DNA from: an uncultured Dehalococcoidia bacterium
GTDB taxonomy: Bacteria; Chloroflexota; Dehalococcoidia; Lucifugimonadales; UBA3495
Assembly: GCA_958296225.1 (NCBI GenBank)
Contig: OY282456.1
Span: 2,728,001-2,792,000 of the forward strand
Length of the DNA: 64,000 nt
Direction of reading: 5' to 3'
How positions within the stretch are numbered: position 1 is the stretch's first letter; every line of letters starts with the position of its first letter. This document shows, piece after piece, positions 59,546 to 64,000 of this stretch. The notes under the pieces are model-generated. The model did no database searches, was not told where the DNA came from, and saw only the letters and a list, made by a program, of their open reading frames with translations. Both the position numbers and the translations under genes were made by a program.

Positions 59546-59910
59546 ACGGCCGGCTGCGCTGCGCCCACTGGCGCACCTTCCGCGAGATTCGCGACTTGCC
59601 GGGCCGCATCGCCGTCGCCCCCAACGCGGCCCGGCCAATGTTGCGGCGTGTCCGTCGCCGTGTTGACCGGCTCTTCGCCGCCGTGTCCGCCGCCATCGCC
59701 GGCTGCCCCCGCCCGCCTACCCTGGCGGAAATCATAGCCCAATTCGCCGCCGAATCCGTCCCGCCGCCGTCGCCGCCCTGGCCGCAAACCGCCGGGAAAC
59801 TGAACCCTGTCCCCGGCCAATACGTTGACCCCGGATACGCCGGCCATCCCCCGGATGGTAACGGCGGCCGCATCAACTGCCATGGCCCCATCCCGCCGCC
59901 CGTTCCTTGA
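59546..59910 (+). pseudogene. Possible truncated coding remnant right of the repeat cluster
   Basis: An open frame reads LRCAHWRTFREIRDLPGRIAVAPNAAR followed by RRRVDRLFAAVSAAIAGCPRPPTLAEIIAQFAAESV and a proline-rich end. It has no start of its own; the frame enters from the repeat. The helical, charged middle looks protein-like, so it may be the 3' end of a gene cut by the repeat. Chance open frame in GC-rich DNA is the alternative. 59210-59335 shows no gene. Confidence 0.3.
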
Positions 59911-59989
59911 CTTTACCCGGCGCCAACACTACGATAGAGGCAGGGCAAAAATACCCCGAGCCAACGCTCGGACGGACTGAGGAGGGTCT

Positions 59990-61525
59990 ATGCTCACCAC
60001 CATTATCCTCGCCGTCCTCGCGGTTGCAGGGTTAGCAACAGGCATCGCAGCAGTGGTTTGGCTGCTGCTTTCTACTAAAAAAGACGGCAACAAACTGCAA
60101 CGCAGCCAAGAGGAGGCTGCCAACACGGTCACCCAGGCCGAAGAGGAAAAGCGCAACATCCTGCTCCAGGCGCAGGAGGAAGCGCTCAAAGTCAGGGAAG
60201 CCGGGGACAAGGAAATCCAGGAACAACGGCGCGAACTCAATCGCCTGGAGCGCCGTTACATCCAGCGCGAGGAACAGCTCGACCGCAAGTCGGAGTCATT
60301 GGAACATCAGGAATCGGAACTGGAGCAGCGTGAATCCGAAGTCAAGTCCGTTTTGCAAAAGGCCGAGGAACTGAAACACCAGCACAACCGCGAGCTGGAA
60401 CGCATCGCGTCACTGTCCATTGAAGAAGCGCGAGACATCGTGCTGAAACGAGGTGAAGAGGAGGCTTCCCACGAACTGGCTCGCCGCTACTACGAGCTGG
60501 AGAAGGAACACCAAACCCGGGCGGACGAAAACGCCCGTCGCATCCTCACACTGGCTATTAACCGTCTGGCTACCGACGTCGTGTCGGAAAGCACTACGGC
60601 TGTTGTTCCCCTGCCCAACGATGAGATGAAAGGTCGTCTTATCGGCCGCGAAGGACGTAACATACGGGCTTTGGAAGCCCAAACCGGCGTCGACATTATC
60701 GTTGATGACACGCCCGGCATCGTAACCCTGTCCTGTTTCGACCCGATTCGCCGGGAAATCGCCAAACTGGCGCTGACCCAACTGGTCAAAGACGGGCGCA
60801 TCCAACCCACCCGCATTGAGGAGAGTGTCAACCGCGCCATTCAGGACATTGAAGAAACCATCTGGCGGGCCGGTGAAGAGGCCACCTTTGAAGTGGGCGT
60901 GAGCGGGCTGGACCCGGAACTCATCCGCCTCCTCGGGCGGCTCAAGTATCGTTACAGCTACGGCGAAAACGTGCTGACCCATTCCATTGAAGTCGGCTTG
61001 CTGGCCGGGATGCTGGCCTCCGAAGTGGGCGCCAACGTCCAGACCGCCCGCGCCGGCGGCCTGCTCCACGACATCGGCAAGGCTCTAACCCATGAGATAC
61101 CCGGCCCCCACGCTGAGATTGGTTACGACCTGACCACTCGCAACGGCGTCGGTCCCCTGGTCTGCAACTGCGTCCTGGAGCACCACGACGACGACCACTC
61201 CAGCATCGAGTCATTCCTGGTGGCCGCTGCCGACGGCATCAGCGCCGCCCGCCCTGGCGCCCGCAAGGAGTCCATCGAGCAGTACACCCGCCGCCTCCGG
61301 GAACTGGAGGACACCGCCAACAGCTTCGCCGGCGTCCAGCGCGCCTTTGCCATCCAGGCCGGCCGCGAGGTGCGGGTAATGGTCAGCCCTGAGGACGTGG
61401 ACGACGTAGCCTGCGCCAGCCTGGCGCGCAACATCGCCGGCAAGGTCTCTCGGGACTTGCAGTTCCCCGGTCAAATCAAGGTTACCGTAATCCGTGAAAC
61501 CCGTGAGGAGAGCATCGCCCGCTAG
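59990..61525 (+). CDS. rny: Ribonuclease Y
   Basis: A 511-residue membrane-anchored endoribonuclease that starts mRNA decay. The N-terminal segment (IILAVLAVAGLATGIAAVVWLLL) anchors it. Residues about 30-190 are a long Glu/Gln/Arg coiled coil. A KH domain (MKGRLIGREGRNIRALEAQTGVDIIVDD) binds RNA, and the HD domain has GLLHDIGKALTHE and LEHHDDDH. The end is the usual FPGQIKVTVIRETR. GAGGAGGG precedes the ATG. The gene is followed by ymdB-type and PHP genes, the conserved rny-ymdB arrangement. Confidence 0.97.
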   Translation: MLTTIILAVLAVAGLATGIAAVVWLLLSTKKDGNKLQRSQEEAANTVTQAEEEKRNILLQAQEEALKVREAGDKEIQEQRRELNRLERRYIQREEQLDRKSESLEHQESELEQRESEVKSVLQKAEELKHQHNRELERIASLSIEEARDIVLKRGEEEASHELARRYYELEKEHQTRADENARRILTLAINRLATDVVSESTTAVVPLPNDEMKGRLIGREGRNIRALEAQTGVDIIVDDTPGIVTLSCFDPIRREIAKLALTQLVKDGRIQPTRIEESVNRAIQDIEETIWRAGEEATFEVGVSGLDPELIRLLGRLKYRYSYGENVLTHSIEVGLLAGMLASEVGANVQTARAGGLLHDIGKALTHEIPGPHAEIGYDLTTRNGVGPLVCNCVLEHHDDDHSSIESFLVAAADGISAARPGARKESIEQYTRRLRELEDTANSFAGVQRAFAIQAGREVRVMVSPEDVDDVACASLARNIAGKVSRDLQFPGQIKVTVIRETREESIAR

Positions 61526-61597
61526 CCCGCCCGTCGGGATAAACGCTATCAACATCGCCGGGGCGACGTGTGTGTCGCCCCTGTTGCGGATACCTAT

Positions 61598-62371
61598 ATG
61601 CGAATTTTGATGATTGGCGACATCATCGGCAAGCCGGGCCGCAGCGCGCTGTCCCGCCTCTTGCCGCAGTTGCGCCGCGAGTTGGACGTTGACCTGGTTA
61701 CCGCCAACGCGGAGAATACCGCCGGCGGATTCGGACTAACGCCCAAGACTGCCAGGGCGCTCTTGCAGGCCGGCGTTGACGTGATGACTTCCGGCAACCA
61801 CATTTGGGACAAAAAAGAGATTCTGCCCCACCTGGACGAACTGCCCCTGCTCCGTCCCGCCAACTATTACGGCGCGCCTGGCCGCGGCTGGATGATGCAC
61901 GGCGACGTAATGGTGCTGAACCTGCAAGGCCGCGTTTTTATGCCGCCCATCGACTGCCCCTTCCGCGAAGCCGACCGGCGGTTGGCCGAGGCGGAGAGCG
62001 AGTTGGGTTACGCCCCGCGCACGGTGGTTGTGGATTTCCACGCCGAGGCCACTTCGGAAAAGCAGGGGCTGGCCTGGTATCTGGATGGGCGGGTCAGCGC
62101 CGTGGTGGGCACCCACACCCACGTGGCCACCGCCGACGCCCGCATTATGCCGGGCGGCGCCGCCTACGTCAGCGACCTGGGCATGACCGGCCCGCTGGAT
62201 TCGGTCATCGGGACGAAAGTGGCGCCGGTTTTGGAAAGATTCCGCACCGGCTTGCCCCAGCGCTTTGAGCCGGCGGCCGGCCCCTGCATCCTTAACTCAG
62301 TGCTCATTGACATCGACGACCAATCCGGTCGCGCCTCGGAAATCGTGCGGATTGACCGCCAAATTGACTGA
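61598..62371 (+). CDS. YmdB-type (TIGR00282) metallophosphodiesterase
   Basis: A 257-residue metallophosphoesterase. It has RILMIGDIIGKPGRSALSRLLP (first Asp ligand), TANAENTAGGFG, MTSGNHIWDKKEI (Asn-His ligand pair), VVVDFHAEATSEKQGLAWYLDGRVSAVVGTHTHVATADARI and LGMTGP. YmdB of Bacillus hydrolyses 2',3'-cyclic nucleotides and affects mRNA levels together with RNase Y, which matches its place just after rny. The ATG at 61598 starts the conserved part; a GTG at 61568 has no support. Confidence 0.93.
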   Translation: MRILMIGDIIGKPGRSALSRLLPQLRRELDVDLVTANAENTAGGFGLTPKTARALLQAGVDVMTSGNHIWDKKEILPHLDELPLLRPANYYGAPGRGWMMHGDVMVLNLQGRVFMPPIDCPFREADRRLAEAESELGYAPRTVVVDFHAEATSEKQGLAWYLDGRVSAVVGTHTHVATADARIMPGGAAYVSDLGMTGPLDSVIGTKVAPVLERFRTGLPQRFEPAAGPCILNSVLIDIDDQSGRASEIVRIDRQID

Positions 62372-62407
62372 ACGCCAGCATCGCCAATTCCAACACCGGG
62401 AGCCCTG

Positions 62408-63295
62408 ATGCCCATTACCGTTGACCTGCACCTGCACACCACCGCGTCAGACGGCCGCTTGACGCCTACCCAACTGGTAGAGCTGGCCGCGGCCAAGGGC
62501 CTCCGCACCATATCCGTCAGCGACCACGACACTACCGCCGGGCTGGCCGAAGCCCAACGCGCCGTGGCCCGGATTCCCGGTATGCGCCTCATCCCCGGCA
62601 TCGAGCTGAGCTGCGACGTGCCCGGCGGCGAGGTGCATATGCTGGGCTACTTTATGGACGTGAGCGACCCCGGTTTTCAGCAAACCCTCGCCGGATTCCG
62701 TGAAGGACGCCTGGCCCGTGGCGAGGGCATGGTTCGCAAGCTGGCCGAGTTCGGAATGCACATCGCATGGGAACGGGTGCTGGAGATTGCCGGCGACGCT
62801 TCCGTAGGCCGCCCCCATATCGCCCAGGCCCTGGTGGAGGCCGGCTATTTCCCCGAACCTTCCGCGGCGTTCCGGGAATACTTGGGGCGCAACGGCAAAG
62901 CCTACGTGGAACGGGCCAAGTTGACCCCGCCCGACGCGGTGAAACTGCTGAATGATGTTGGCGGCGTGGCCGTCTTCGCGCACCCCTGGTTCGAGCGTCG
63001 GGGTAACGAGCCGGAACCGGAGCAGTCGCTTATCGCAACCGTTGAGGAGTTGAAAGCCGCCGGCCTGCACGGTATGGAAGTCCACTATGCTATGTACGAC
63101 GCAGCCACGGTGGACTGGCTGGCCGACGTGGCCCGGGCCTACGACCTCATCCCCTGCGGCGGCAGCGACTATCACCATAGCGGCAACTCCCGCGAACCTC
63201 TGCCCGGCGTCAACGGCCCGCCCTCGGAATCGGTGGCACGGCTGGAAACCGCCGCCCGGCAGCTGGCCGCCAGTCGTCGGCCCTCCGCCGGCTAA
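62408..63295 (+). CDS. PHP-domain phosphoesterase (RNase AM/YciV-like)
   Basis: A 295-residue PHP protein with DLHLHTTASDGRLTP (motif I), VSDHDTTAGLAEA (motif II), IPGIELSCDVPGGEVHMLGYFMD (motif III) and a late GGSDYHHSG with the final metal ligands. The length and insert (about 95-170) match the family that removes phosphates from 3',5'-bisphosphonucleosides and trims RNA 5' ends. It fits with rny and the YmdB-type gene as an RNA turnover operon. Confidence 0.9.
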   Translation: MPITVDLHLHTTASDGRLTPTQLVELAAAKGLRTISVSDHDTTAGLAEAQRAVARIPGMRLIPGIELSCDVPGGEVHMLGYFMDVSDPGFQQTLAGFREGRLARGEGMVRKLAEFGMHIAWERVLEIAGDASVGRPHIAQALVEAGYFPEPSAAFREYLGRNGKAYVERAKLTPPDAVKLLNDVGGVAVFAHPWFERRGNEPEPEQSLIATVEELKAAGLHGMEVHYAMYDAATVDWLADVARAYDLIPCGGSDYHHSGNSREPLPGVNGPPSESVARLETAARQLAASRRPSAG

Positions 63296-63335
63296 CCCGC
63301 GCCGCTGCCAATGATTGCTATGCCAGTGATTGCTT

Positions 63336-64000
63336 ATGGTTGACGCCGCGCTGGGCATCATCGGCCTTTGGGCCGCCGCCTACCTGGTCGGGGCAATGCC
63401 CGTTACCTGGCTGCTGGCCCGCGCCGTCGCTGGAATCGACCTGCGGCGACGCGGCAGCGGTAACGTCGGCGGCAGCAACGTCGCCCGGCAGCTGGGCAAG
63501 GGCTGGCTGCCGGTGGTGGCAGCTATCGATTTCACTCGCGGCGCCGCCCCCGTGCTTGCCGGCCAGTACGCGCTGGGCCTGGGGGAGTATGGCTGGCTGC
63601 TGGCGCTGACGCCGTTGTTCACCATTGCGGGGAACTGCTGGTCGCCGCTGCTGCGGTTCAACGGCGGCCGCAGCGTTGGCGTGTGGGCCGGGGGCCTACT
63701 GGCAATGTCGCCGCTGCTGTTTGCCGCCGCTTTTCTGGTGTATCTGGTCGGTTGGCTGGCCACCCGGCGCTCGGCGGAGTGGCTGCTGGCCGTGATGGTT
63801 CTGCTGCCGGCGGTGTGCGCGGCCTGGCCGGAACCCTGGATGCTGACCGCCGCGCCGGAGCAACTGGCCGTGTACACTGCGGCCGGCGCAGCAATTATGC
63901 TGGTAAAACGCCTGCTCTCCAACGGAGAACCTTTCACCGCGGGCGTGCCACGAAGTACGGTACTGTTGAATCGGCTGTTCCGCGACCGCGACATCGCCAA
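63336..64000 (+). CDS. PlsY-like glycerol-3-phosphate acyltransferase (3' part beyond the window)
   Basis: At least 221 residues; the frame is open to the window end. It starts MVDAALGIIGLWAAAYLVGAMPVTWLLAR, then RRRGSGNVGGSNVARQLGKGW (close to the PlsY GSGNxGxTN motif). GNCWSPLLRFNGGRSVGVW stands where PlsY has GHxxPxxxxFKGGKGVA, so the GGKG Lys is Arg and the GH is GN. Five or more hydrophobic segments are visible. It differs from the copy at 12302, which has other substitutions. It lies 40 bp after the PHP gene. Confidence 0.8.
   Translation, partial: MVDAALGIIGLWAAAYLVGAMPVTWLLARAVAGIDLRRRGSGNVGGSNVARQLGKGWLPVVAAIDFTRGAAPVLAGQYALGLGEYGWLLALTPLFTIAGNCWSPLLRFNGGRSVGVWAGGLLAMSPLLFAAAFLVYLVGWLATRRSAEWLLAVMVLLPAVCAAWPEPWMLTAAPEQLAVYTAAGAAIMLVKRLLSNGEPFTAGVPRSTVLLNRLFRDRDIA

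Overview
The window is 64 kb of GC-rich bacterial chromosome with tightly packed genes, many 4-bp ATGA/GTGA overlaps and several GTG or TTG starts. Several traits suggest an uncultured Chloroflexota lineage (Dehalococcoidia/SAR202-like): two LLM-type putative F420/flavin oxidoreductases, a CaiB/BaiF CoA-transferase, an MJ0619/Tes-type radical SAM enzyme, a methionine synthase with a separate activation protein, and an antitoxin-like family ending in FDPDK...EFIRVI.EGRD. This assignment is inference from gene content; no rRNA or tRNA gene was seen.

Layout. 1-5.2 kb: the end of a histidine operon (hisF, a HAD hydrolase, hisIE), a peptidase S51, two vicinal-oxygen-chelate proteins and argS. 5.2-10 kb: two of three repeat-bearing coiled-coil proteins with a nuclease-like C-terminus, flanking a CoA-transferase and a solitary DNA methyltransferase. 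10-13 kb: a possible lipid operon (Tes-like radical SAM, methyltransferase, PlsY-like acyltransferase). 13-20 kb: TPR and CMD proteins, then a DUF58...DUF4129 pair split by a two-gene HEPN module, then a secreted zinc-peptidase-like protein. 20-29 kb: LLM oxidoreductase, ribH, an aminoglycoside-phosphotransferase-like kinase, the first copy of a transposon-like element, uvrC, a broken toxin-antitoxin locus and an aldehyde dehydrogenase. 29-39 kb: ppx/gppA with two thymidylate-kinase-like genes, an SDR, and a split metH whose two parts are separated by three unrelated genes. 39-48 kb: the third coiled-coil paralogue, a dual-specificity phosphatase plus ADP-ribosylglycohydrolase module with a partial duplication, pepN, a Kef-type antiporter and tandem Uma2 genes. 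48-64 kb: recJ, fabF, a B12-radical SAM protein, a second LLM oxidoreductase, the second element copy, an epimerase, folC, a second fabF with a triplicated tail, a SWIM protein, a repeat cluster, rny, a ymdB-type phosphodiesterase, a PHP phosphatase and a truncated plsY.

The strongest new observation is the element present at 23154-23702 and 54268-54952. Both copies have about 22-bp terminal inverted repeats and flanking 9-bp direct repeats (8/9 and 9/9 matching). Both carry a perfect TTGACA-N17-TATACT promoter and no transposase. It looks like a recently active non-autonomous element that transcribes its own conserved interior. Also notable are the Tes-like gene whose 3' end is made of a dispersed repeat, the three coiled-coil paralogues with in-frame repeats, the split metH, and the ppx-tmk-tmk operon.
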